Source of the DNA: an uncultured Oscillospiraceae bacterium | GTDB lineage: Bacteria > Bacillota > Clostridia > Oscillospirales > Acutalibacteraceae | Direction of reading: 5' to 3' | Assembly (NCBI GenBank): GCA_910588935.1 | Contig: CAJUSM010000007.1 | Coordinates: 1 to 58,440, forward strand | DNA length: 58,440 nt | In this document: positions 24,856 through 32,264 of the stretch, piece by piece | How positions within the stretch are numbered: position 1 is the stretch's first letter | Layout: each line of letters opens with the position of its first letter | Program-made: the position numbers and the translations under genes | Notes under the pieces: generated by a model | Databases searched by the model: none | Told to the model about the DNA's origin: nothing | Seen by the model: only the letters and a program-made list of their open reading frames with translations

Positions 24856-25230
24856 TCATTCATAATCCGGCATGGGATCTTGGGGCGGCACTGGAGGATC
24901 CCAAAGAAACTTGCCGCCCTCAGTTTCCAGCTCTACTGCAAAGCCAGAGCGGGTATTGACCTCTTGCTGGCTGTAGCAGAAAACCCTGTCCCCTACATCC
25001 ACGGCACTGTATTGGTTTGGGGAGCACTGCAGGGTAACAGGGCGGGCAGAGCCGGAGCCTACCCTTGTCACCACAAGGAAGTCCTTGTCTTTTTGGGCAA
25101 ACTTATACGCTACCTCTACCTCTCCCATAGACTCTACATAGTGATACCGCGCGCTGGTCTGCCGGCCGGCAAACAGCCCTACCCCCAACAGGACAACGAA
25201 CAAGAGGACTTTCCACCAGTGCTTTTTCAT
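24856..25230 (-). CDS. small membrane-anchored extracellular protein, unknown (paralogue)
   Basis: 124 residues. MKKHWWK start, hydrophobic segment about 8-24 (VLLFVVLLGVGLFAG), then an extracellular domain with VTLQCSPNQYSAVDVGDRV resembling the downstream paralogue. The C-terminus is proline-rich and ends PMPDYE. ATG 25230 is preceded by GGAGAGGAG. The gene begins 28 bases after the stop of an AT-rich relic, suggesting a former three-gene operon. Function unknown. Confidence 0.6.
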   Translation of the reverse strand: MKKHWWKVLLFVVLLGVGLFAGRQTSARYHYVESMGEVEVAYKFAQKDKDFLVVTRVGSGSARPVTLQCSPNQYSAVDVGDRVFCYSQQEVNTRSGFAVELETEGGKFLWDPPVPPQDPMPDYE

Positions 25231-25258
25231 GGGCTCACTCCTCTCCATAAGCGCATGG

Positions 25259-25585
25259 CTATGCGACCCATATTTTCAGTCCAGATATACTGGTAAAGTA
25301 ATTCTCAAACTTCACAAACCTTCCATAATCGTTCCAACAATCCATCACCATCAAGTAGGGAGTTCCAGTCGTACTCTCAGCATATCCCATATTCATAACA
25401 CCATGACGATTAGTCCCGGTGCTTAATGACAGATGAATTGGACAATTGTCTTTTAATGCGGTTTGGTAAGTTCCGAAAGGACTTCCGGTTCTAATAGACT
25501 TATAGTTTGTTCTCTCTATCTCATCTGCAGCAGCATATAATGATAGCGATACAAAAGCCGAAAGAACCAGTACAAAGATAATTAC
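25259..25585 (-). pseudogene. AT-rich secreted-protein gene without a start codon
   Basis: A 108-codon open frame on the minus strand begins after an in-frame TAA and has no ATG, GTG or TTG at its 5' end. It reads like a secreted protein: a hydrophobic signal segment (FVLVLSAFVSLSLYAAA) then a folded part with FGTYQTALKDNCPIHLSLS and MVMDCWNDYGRFVKFENYF. The nearest ATG (25598) is followed directly by TAA in its own frame. Base composition is far more AT-rich than all neighbours, so it was probably acquired from elsewhere and lost its start. Use of a CTG start six codons in cannot be excluded. Confidence 0.5.
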
Positions 25586-25740
25586 TTATTTTTTACATCT
25601 ATATATCCAATGTTCCAACTTGTCAATTTCATGGCATCAACATTATTCATTTTATCTATAGATATAGAGTAACACTCTCACATAGAAAAGTCAATACGAA
25701 ACAAATCGAAATTCAAATATTCTAACTCTCACAATCAGCA
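25586..25740. other. AT-rich intergenic stretch
   Basis: About 155 AT-rich bases upstream of the relic gene. No convincing frame or strong hairpin is seen; it probably carried the relic's own promoter. Confidence 0.4.
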
Positions 25741-25773
25741 CAAAAAAAGCCAGGCTCCTACAGGAGTCTGGCT
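25741..25773 (-). terminator. terminator of the EctB-like gene
   Basis: AGCCAGGCTCCT / AGGAGTCTGGCT with a two-to-four base loop, followed on the minus strand by TTTTTTT, just after the stop at 25786. Confidence 0.9.
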
Positions 25774-25785
25774 CATGATTCCTCT

Positions 25786-27072
25786 TTATTTGTCCTGTTC
25801 CCCGGCCATCTGCTTTACAGCGTCTTCCAGAATCTTTAGGCCCTTGCCCAAGGTTTCCTCGTCAATGAGCAGCTCTGGCATTACCTTTACCACCGAGTTC
25901 CCCCGGCCAACCCGCTCTACAATCAAGCCGTTCTGAAAACAGATATCCAACACACGCTTGCTGGCCGCCCCGGCTGTTTCCCGGTCGAAACCGGCCAGAT
26001 CCACGCCCCACACAAAGCCGATTCCCCGGGTTTCAATGTGGCTCGGCGCAATAGCGCCAATGCGGTCCATGGCCTGGGCAATGATTTTTCCCTTGTCCCG
26101 AACCTTCTCTTCCACCTTCTCCTCCAGCATCATCTCTAAGCCTGCTTTGGCCGCTACCATGGAAAGCTGATAGCCTCGGAAGGTGCCGTTATGCTCCCCA
26201 GGCTCCCACAAATCCAGTTCAGGCTTGAGCAGCACCAGGGCAAAGGGCATTCCATAGCCGCCAATGGATTTGGACTGGGTGACAATATCCGGCACAATGC
26301 CCGCCCGTTCGAAGGAGAAGAACCAGCCGGTCCGGGCACAACCTACCTGCACATCGTCCACGATCATCAAAATGTCATGGCGGTCGCAAAGGGCCCGCAG
26401 GCCCTGAAGCCACTCTATCGGGAAGGGGTAGATGCCTCCGTCAGCCTGAACAGTCTCCAAAATGATGGCTGCTGGCTTTTCCACCCCGGAGTGGTCGTCG
26501 GTAAGCAGGGTTTCTATATACTGCAGGGTATCCAGCCCTGGGAACATATAGGGGGCTGGCACATGGGTTACATTGGTTAAAGGAACTCCCGCGCCTGCCC
26601 GGCTGGAAGCGTCGGTGGTTAGGGCAATGGAACCCAGAGTCATACCGTGAAAGCCGCCCATCATAGCAAAGATATTGGTGCGCTTCTTCACCTTCCGGGC
26701 CAGCTTCAAGGCAGCCTCCACCGCGTTGGTACCAGTGGGGCCAGGGAACTGGAGCTTATAGTTCAGTCCCCGAGGCTTTAAAATTTGATTTTCATAAAAT
26801 GCAATAAATTCCCGTTTGGGCTGGGTATACATATCCAGAGCGTGCATGACACCATCGTTCTGCAGGTACTCTACCAGCCTGTTCCGGATCATATCCGGGT
26901 TGTGGCCGTAGTTCAGCGCCCCCGCGCCGCAGAAAAAATCAATATACTCCCTGCCTTCCTCATCGTAGAGAAAAGGACCCTTGGCCCGGGTAAACACCGC
27001 GGGAAAATTTCTGCAGTAGGAACGCACCTCCGACTCATAGGTTTCGAACACCTGGCTGTTCACTGAACTCAT
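25786..27072 (-). CDS. class III aminotransferase, EctB-like (diaminobutyrate--2-oxoglutarate type)
   Basis: 428 residues. The N-terminus (YESEVRSYCRNFPAVFTRAK, then FCGAGALNYGHN) matches EctB-type L-2,4-diaminobutyrate aminotransferases. PLP-lysine region TQSKSIGGYGMPFALVL; cofactor-contacting IVDDVQVGCARTGWFF; EHNGTFRGYQLSM near residue 300. The reaction would be aspartate semialdehyde plus glutamate to diaminobutyrate. ectA and ectC are not adjacent, so ectoine synthesis is not supported; a siderophore, peptide or other diamine role is possible. ATG 27072 follows AGAAAGGATGG. The 5' leader has three short hairpins. Confidence 0.85.
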   Translation of the reverse strand: MSSVNSQVFETYESEVRSYCRNFPAVFTRAKGPFLYDEEGREYIDFFCGAGALNYGHNPDMIRNRLVEYLQNDGVMHALDMYTQPKREFIAFYENQILKPRGLNYKLQFPGPTGTNAVEAALKLARKVKKRTNIFAMMGGFHGMTLGSIALTTDASSRAGAGVPLTNVTHVPAPYMFPGLDTLQYIETLLTDDHSGVEKPAAIILETVQADGGIYPFPIEWLQGLRALCDRHDILMIVDDVQVGCARTGWFFSFERAGIVPDIVTQSKSIGGYGMPFALVLLKPELDLWEPGEHNGTFRGYQLSMVAAKAGLEMMLEEKVEEKVRDKGKIIAQAMDRIGAIAPSHIETRGIGFVWGVDLAGFDRETAGAASKRVLDICFQNGLIVERVGRGNSVVKVMPELLIDEETLGKGLKILEDAVKQMAGEQDK

Positions 27073-27240
27073 TTTTACCATCCTTTCTACCACGGGAGCT
27101 GCCCGTGATTCAGCGATCAACGCCCAAAGGCTTTGGGCGGGGCTGTTCGCTTTCCCGGCTGTGGGGAAAGCCAGCGGCAACCGGCCAATTGAAAAATTTT
27201 TGGCCTATGAGGTATTCTAACACAAATCCAAGCAAAAGGG

Positions 27241-27278
27241 AAGGGCTGGCAAAAAGTTTACAAATTCTGCCAGCCCTT
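27241..27278 (-). terminator. probable terminator of the GNAT gene at 27.3 kb
   Basis: Perfect 11-bp inverted repeat AAGGGCTGGCA / TGCCAGCCCTT with a 16-base loop; on the minus strand CCCTTTTGC follows, a weak U tract. The same region precedes the EctB-like gene. Confidence 0.5.
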
Positions 27279-27286
27279 CCCCTTGT

Positions 27287-27793
27287 CTATTTCCTCGTAT
27301 CAAAAAAGAGCACGTCTCCTGGCGTCCCATCTGGATAGGCAATTTTTCCGCCCATACTCTCCAGCCGGTAGACGCCGCCTGTATACTCCCCTACCACCCG
27401 GTCCCAAAAGGCCACCGAGGGCAGGTTCTTTGGGTGCCGCTTTAGCTGCCAGGTTCCCTGGAACCGGTGAAATAGCTGAAACACCGCCCACTTTCCCAAG
27501 CCGCACCGCCGGTACTTATACATTACAAAGAACTCTGACATACAGTAATCGGTTTTGCCTGCCTCAGGATAATCGTTCACCATGGCAAGGCCTGCCAGTT
27601 TTCCATCCACCTTAAGGAAAAATGGCCAACGGCCCTCCTCTGTCCAGTAGCCGTCCAAATAGGAATAGCCATACAGGCCCAAAGGGTTCACATCCTCCAG
27701 CTCATACTGGGAAAACTCATACAGGTATTTTTCCAGCAGGTTCCGCAGGATTTCCTTTTCATCCTCCCGTACTGGCGTTATTTCAAAATTCAT
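27287..27793 (-). CDS. GNAT acetyltransferase
   Basis: 168 residues. GNAT pattern: DYCMSEFFVMYKYRRCGLGKWAV gives strand 4 and an acetyl-CoA loop (RRCGLG), followed by the NLPSVAFWDRVVGEY helix. The C-terminal 30 residues form an additional strand pair. Acetyl acceptor unknown. ATG 27793 is 16 bases from the preceding stop of the amidase gene on the same strand. Confidence 0.75.
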   Translation of the reverse strand: MNFEITPVREDEKEILRNLLEKYLYEFSQYELEDVNPLGLYGYSYLDGYWTEEGRWPFFLKVDGKLAGLAMVNDYPEAGKTDYCMSEFFVMYKYRRCGLGKWAVFQLFHRFQGTWQLKRHPKNLPSVAFWDRVVGEYTGGVYRLESMGGKIAYPDGTPGDVLFFDTRK

Positions 27794-27809
27794 TGTTGCC
27801 TCCTTGCTG

Positions 27810-29156
27810 TCAAAACAGCCAAAAACCCCAGCGCTTGGGCTCCTTAGGCAAATCTGCCGTTAGTTCAGCCGCCTTTTCCAGCCCCTGCACTGTGTCTAGG
27901 CCCAAAAGCCGGCGGTTGACCAAAGAGGCAATTTCCCCATGATGGCTATACAAAAACTCTCCGGGACAGGATTTGGCGGAAAACCACCGGTGCACTGTCA
28001 TATTTTGCCGGTTTACCTGACCGATTAAGGCCGGGTTCCCCTCCCAGAGCAGCCGTTTAATTCCATTGCGCTGGCAGATATCCGTAACTAAATCGATAAG
28101 AGCGGCATAAGCCCGGTGGGACACCGGCCACAGCGGCCCACCGCCGATATTGGCCACCTCAATGGTTACCGCCCGGTTGTCATTTTCTTCTGAGGAAGAG
28201 CACCAGGACCGGTTCCGCTCATCTACATACAGGGCAATCCGGCCATCGCTGCCTATGCCATAGTTGCTGCTGGCCTCGTAATTGGCATCGGCAAATTTGG
28301 CCCCACACTGCTCTACGGTCCAGTCCTCCGCCATACAGTGAATGGTGATGGTATCAATTTTATGGTTCCGCCGGCCAGAGTGATTGGGGGAACGGCGAGT
28401 ATAGCTTACCAAAGGACTGTTGTCAAACAGTATCACAGGCCCATCAGAGTCCCCTGGGGAATTGTCTGCCGGGGGTTCCCCCTCATCCGGCTGTTCGGTT
28501 TCCCAATAATTCATAATAAACTGGGCCAACTGAGCCCGGGTGCAGGTACCCTTGGGAGATAGCTGGCCGGAGCCAGTGCCAGACATCACTCCTGCCTGGA
28601 TGGCCCAGCTTACTCCCTCTCTGGCCCAGGAGCTCACCAGAAAACGATCGAAAAATGGGTTCAGCACCTCTGTGTCTGCCTCTGCCGGCTCTTCCTCCAT
28701 GTATTCGTAAAAACAGTGGAACATTACCGCCACTTGTTCCCGGATTACCGCCGCGTTGGGCGCAAAAGCCTGCCCTCCAATCTCGTCGATAATACCAGCG
28801 CCATAAGCCCACACCACGGCGTTTTCGCCCCAATGGCCCTCCATATCCAAGAAGGGGGACTCCATGCCCTCTGTTTCTGGGGAACCGGCCATATTGTATA
28901 GTACCTGGACCACCTGCACCCGAGTGACAAGGCCATTTGGCTGAAATGTATGGGAATGGACGCCTTTCATGTAGCCGCGGTCCAGACAATAGGCAATGGC
29001 CTCCCGGCCCCAGTGGCCCTCTATATCGGTAAAAGCTGCCAAAAGCTGGTTGTTCTCCGCCGCAGAAGCGGTGCAGGCGGCGCTGCTTACTGCCAGGCAT
29101 AGGACCAGCAGAAAACAGAGCACAGGGCGAAACAGGTTTCGGTTGAAACGATTCAT
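27810..29156 (-). CDS. secreted N-acetylmuramoyl-L-alanine amidase with SLH domains
   Basis: 448 residues. A signal peptide (hydrophobic FRPVLCFLLVLCLAVSSAA, cleavage near the ASAAE site) precedes three SLH-type repeats, each with the FxDxxxHWG...AI pattern (about 45-95, 105-155, 165-225). An Amidase_2 (NAM amidase) domain follows: ITIHCMAEDW with the first zinc histidine, SSNYGIGSDGRIALYV, MTVHRWFSAKSCPGEF with the second histidine and the cysteine. It should bind the cell wall through SLH and cut the amide between MurNAc and the peptide. ATG 29156 follows AAGGAAAGG. Lies in a GNAT-rich minus-strand run. Confidence 0.88.
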   Translation of the reverse strand: MNRFNRNLFRPVLCFLLVLCLAVSSAACTASAAENNQLLAAFTDIEGHWGREAIAYCLDRGYMKGVHSHTFQPNGLVTRVQVVQVLYNMAGSPETEGMESPFLDMEGHWGENAVVWAYGAGIIDEIGGQAFAPNAAVIREQVAVMFHCFYEYMEEEPAEADTEVLNPFFDRFLVSSWAREGVSWAIQAGVMSGTGSGQLSPKGTCTRAQLAQFIMNYWETEQPDEGEPPADNSPGDSDGPVILFDNSPLVSYTRRSPNHSGRRNHKIDTITIHCMAEDWTVEQCGAKFADANYEASSNYGIGSDGRIALYVDERNRSWCSSSEENDNRAVTIEVANIGGGPLWPVSHRAYAALIDLVTDICQRNGIKRLLWEGNPALIGQVNRQNMTVHRWFSAKSCPGEFLYSHHGEIASLVNRRLLGLDTVQGLEKAAELTADLPKEPKRWGFWLF

Positions 29157-29178
29157 AGCAAATAATACCTTTCCTTCT

Positions 29179-29643
29179 TTATAGATCAATCCAGATTCCC
29201 TCATCCCGGATCTTCGCGCCCTCCATAGAGCGGTAAAAACTTTGGGCCTCTGGGTTGGCCGCAATCAGCCCGACCAGGGTGCCAAGCCCCTGAGCCTTCA
29301 GCCGGGCCCGAAGCTCTGCCATTAGCGCCTGGGCTATGCCCTGGTGGCGGCAGCTTTTTAGCACACAAATCCAGTCCAAATAGGCCTGTATGGCCCCCTC
29401 AAAATGGCTTGCTGCCAGCGCGGCGTCAATACGCCCCACCACCCGGCCATCCTTATAAGCCAGCAAAGTGAGGGCACCGGCAAAGCGGGGATCGGAGAAG
29501 CTCTCCTTTACCGCTCTTCGGTAGGCATCATCAATTTCCCAGCCCCAATCCGGCTCTTCCCGGCGGAGCTGCCCCTCGAACTCCAGCACATCCTCCAAGC
29601 GGTCTAGAGTAAAGGGCAATATCTCTACCGCAGAGCCGCTCAT
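29179..29643 (-). CDS. GNAT acetyltransferase coupled to prfB
   Basis: 154 residues. DWICVLKSCRHQGIAQALMAEL gives the acetyl-CoA loop (RHQGIA), and ANPEAQSFYRSMEGAKI the C-terminal helix and strand. The start overlaps the prfB stop by four bases (29640-29643), so it is translated from the prfB message. Substrate unknown; modification of a translation component would fit the coupling but is only a suggestion. Confidence 0.78.
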   Translation of the reverse strand: MSGSAVEILPFTLDRLEDVLEFEGQLRREEPDWGWEIDDAYRRAVKESFSDPRFAGALTLLAYKDGRVVGRIDAALAASHFEGAIQAYLDWICVLKSCRHQGIAQALMAELRARLKAQGLGTLVGLIAANPEAQSFYRSMEGAKIRDEGIWIDL

Positions 29644-30767
29644 TCCTCTCCCTCTCGCAGGGCGCTCTGGCTCTTGGCAGAGAGATAGGCGTTAATGAAC
29701 CCATCCAAATCCCCATCCATCACTCCGTTTACATTTCCGGTTTCAAAGCCGGTACGGTGGTCCTTTACCATGGTATAGGGCATGAAAACATAGGAGCGAA
29801 TCTGGCTGCCCCAGGTAATCTCCTTTTGCTCCCCCTTGATGTCGCTGATTTTTTCCAGATTTTCCCGCTCTTTAATTTCTACCAGCTTGGAAATCAGCAT
29901 TTTCATGGCCACATCCCGGTTCTGGTACTGGCTGCGCTCCACCTGGCAGCTTACCACAATCCCGGTGGGAATATGAATTAACCGTACTGCAGAGGAGGTT
30001 TTGTTGACTTTCTGGCCGCCGGCGCCAGAGGCCCGGTAGACCTCCATCTTAATGTCATCCGGGTTAATCTCCACAGAATTGTCCTCTTCGATCTCTGGCA
30101 TAACCTCTAGAGAGGAGAAGGAGGTGTGCCGGCGCCCGGCTGCATCAAAGGGAGATACCCGTACCAGCCGGTGAACACCTGCCTCGCTTTTCAGGTAGCC
30201 ATAGGCGTTTTCCCCCTCCACCAAAATGGAGGCGGATTTTAGCCCAGCCTCGTCTCCGTCCAGGTAATCCAGGGTAGTAACCTTAAAGCCCCGGCGCTCG
30301 GCCCAGCGGTTGTACATGCGAAAGAGCATTTCCGCCCAATCCTGGGCTTCAGTGCCACCAGAGCCGGCGTGGAAAGTAAGAATGGCATTGTGGGCGTCGT
30401 ACTCCCCGGTGAGGAGGGTAGAGATCCGCATAGCCTCCGCTTCCTCTCGAATACTGTCAATCTCCCCCTGGATTTCCTCTACCAGTGAAAGATCCTCCGC
30501 CTCGTCTCCCAGCTCGATTAAGGCAGCCGCGTCCTCGCACCGGGCGCAGAGTTTTTGGTAGCTCTCATCCTTAGCCTTCAGCCCGGCCATACGCTGGGTG
30601 ATTTTTTGCGCCTGCTGCATGTTGTCCCAAAAGCCAGGCTCGGCGGATTTGTGTTCCAGCATCTCCACCTCTTCCCGCAGGCGGGGCAGGCCCAAGGCGT
30701 CTTTCAAGGCCTCCACAGCTTTTTCCTGGCATTCCAGCTGATGCTTTAAATCTTCAAACTGTAACAT
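29640..30767 (-). CDS. prfB: peptide chain release factor 2
   Basis: 375 residues. The stop-codon recognition tripeptide SPF is in VRVSPFDAAGRR and the catalytic GGQ in YRASGAGGQKVNKTSS. RF2 reads UGA and UAA and triggers peptide release on the ribosome. The whole protein is in one frame from ATG 30767 (AGGAG six bases upstream), so the autoregulatory programmed frameshift near codon 25 found in many prfB genes is absent here. Confidence 0.97.
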   Translation of the reverse strand: MLQFEDLKHQLECQEKAVEALKDALGLPRLREEVEMLEHKSAEPGFWDNMQQAQKITQRMAGLKAKDESYQKLCARCEDAAALIELGDEAEDLSLVEEIQGEIDSIREEAEAMRISTLLTGEYDAHNAILTFHAGSGGTEAQDWAEMLFRMYNRWAERRGFKVTTLDYLDGDEAGLKSASILVEGENAYGYLKSEAGVHRLVRVSPFDAAGRRHTSFSSLEVMPEIEEDNSVEINPDDIKMEVYRASGAGGQKVNKTSSAVRLIHIPTGIVVSCQVERSQYQNRDVAMKMLISKLVEIKERENLEKISDIKGEQKEITWGSQIRSYVFMPYTMVKDHRTGFETGNVNGVMDGDLDGFINAYLSAKSQSALREGEE

Positions 30768-30881
30768 ATTCTGCTCCTCTCAATCCCAGCGGTAATTTTC
30801 CGTTCCTATTATACAAAACGAAAGGGAGGTTGTAAAGCCCCAGCTCCTAGCTGCCAGCCCTTAGCGCCGAAACAAGTCCTT

Positions 30882-32207
30882 TTACCCCAATTTTTGCCGG
30901 CCTTTTTCCGTTGGGCTTTCCTCTAGCCTGCACCAGCAGCCCCAGTCCTCGTCTTCGCCAATCAGAGTCTCCCGGATTTCTCCTGCCAGGCTCTCCCGGC
31001 TCTTCACGCGCACCGGTGTATAGTTCACCGTTCTCCCCTCCCAGATACCCGGGGCAATCTCCCGCTCAAAAAGCACCGGCTCCCTTCTGCCCAGCTGTGC
31101 CCGGAAAAATGCCTGGCGGGACTTTTCGGCCTCCTCCACCATTCTTCGGCCGCGCTCCTCCTTTACCCTGTTCTCCACCTGATGGGGGGCACGGCTGGCT
31201 ACCGTGCCTGGCCGGCGGGAATAGGCAAACACATGGGCCTTGGCAAAGGCAATTTTCTGGGCAAACGCCAAGGAGGCCTGGAATTCCTCCTCGTCCTCAC
31301 CAGGAAAGCCCACCATAATATCTGTTGTAATGGCGCAGTTTGGAAAGGCATTGCGCAGGTTTTCCACGATTGCCCGATACTCATCTCCTGTATAGTGGCG
31401 GTTCATACGCTGCAAGGTGGCGTCGCAGCCGCTTTGCAGGGAAAGATGAAACTGGGGGCAAAGTTTTGGCTGAAGCTTCATCCGCGCAATCACCTCTGGG
31501 GTCAGCCGCTCAGGCTCCAGAGAGCCTAGGCGAACCCGGAGGATACCCTCTGCCTCACAGGCAGCCTCAATGGCGTCGCACAGGGTTAGGCCCAGCTCTT
31601 GACCATAGGCAGGCAGATTAATCCCAGTAAGCACCACTTCCCGGTATCCGCCGGCAGCCAGGCCCTCCACCTCTGCCCGCAGGCTGGCAAGGGGCTTAGA
31701 GCGCACCCTGCCCCTGGCGTAGGGAATAATACAGTAGGCACAAAAGCGGTTGCAGCCATCTTCAATTTTTAGAAAAGCCCGGGTATGCCCGCTAAGCCCT
31801 TTCACCCGCATGGGTTCAAATGTCTCCCCTTGGGAATGTGGCGCAACGTCTACAATCCGCTGCTTGGTAGAAAGGTACTCCAAAATCCGGTCCCCTAGGC
31901 TCGACCGGTTGGCATTGCCCAAAACAATATCAGCCTCTGGCAAGGCGGCAGCCTCGGCAGGAAACGCCTGGGACCAGCAGCCGGTGACCACTATAACCGC
32001 CTGGGGGTTTTGGCGCTTTAGCCGCCGCAGGGCCTGGCGGGCCTTCTGATCGCTTTGGGCGGTAACAGTACAGGAGTTGACCACAGCCACGTCTGCCTCC
32101 TCGTTCTCCCCTGCTCCCTGAAAGCCCTGGGCCAAAAGCCCTTCCAGCATGGCCTGAGACTCATATTGGTTAACCTTGCAGCCCAAGGTGAGAAATTTGA
32201 CTTTCAT
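30882..32207 (-). CDS. mtaB: tRNA (t6A37) methylthiotransferase MtaB
   Basis: 441 residues. N-terminal UPF0004 domain cysteines in TLGCKVNQYES and NSCTVTAQSDQKARQ, radical SAM cluster CxxxCxxC in DGCNRFCAYCIIPYARG near residue 145, and a C-terminal TRAM-like part. It adds a methylthio group to t6A37 of tRNAs decoding ANN codons. The CTVTAQSDQKARQ pattern separates MtaB from MiaB and RimO. ATG 32207 is nine bases from GGAGG; two earlier ATGs are too close. Confidence 0.93.
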   Translation of the reverse strand: MKVKFLTLGCKVNQYESQAMLEGLLAQGFQGAGENEEADVAVVNSCTVTAQSDQKARQALRRLKRQNPQAVIVVTGCWSQAFPAEAAALPEADIVLGNANRSSLGDRILEYLSTKQRIVDVAPHSQGETFEPMRVKGLSGHTRAFLKIEDGCNRFCAYCIIPYARGRVRSKPLASLRAEVEGLAAGGYREVVLTGINLPAYGQELGLTLCDAIEAACEAEGILRVRLGSLEPERLTPEVIARMKLQPKLCPQFHLSLQSGCDATLQRMNRHYTGDEYRAIVENLRNAFPNCAITTDIMVGFPGEDEEEFQASLAFAQKIAFAKAHVFAYSRRPGTVASRAPHQVENRVKEERGRRMVEEAEKSRQAFFRAQLGRREPVLFEREIAPGIWEGRTVNYTPVRVKSRESLAGEIRETLIGEDEDWGCWCRLEESPTEKGRQKLG

Positions 32208-32264
32208 GTGCATCATCCTCCAAAGGGAAAGATTGGCAAAGGGGAGAATGCCACTTAAACCGGC

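Noticed and set aside
25786..27072. Ectoine biosynthesis locus
   Set aside because: Only the aminotransferase is present; no ectA or ectC nearby.
29640..30767. Programmed frameshift in prfB
   Set aside because: The whole protein lies in one frame from an ATG with a good ribosome binding site.
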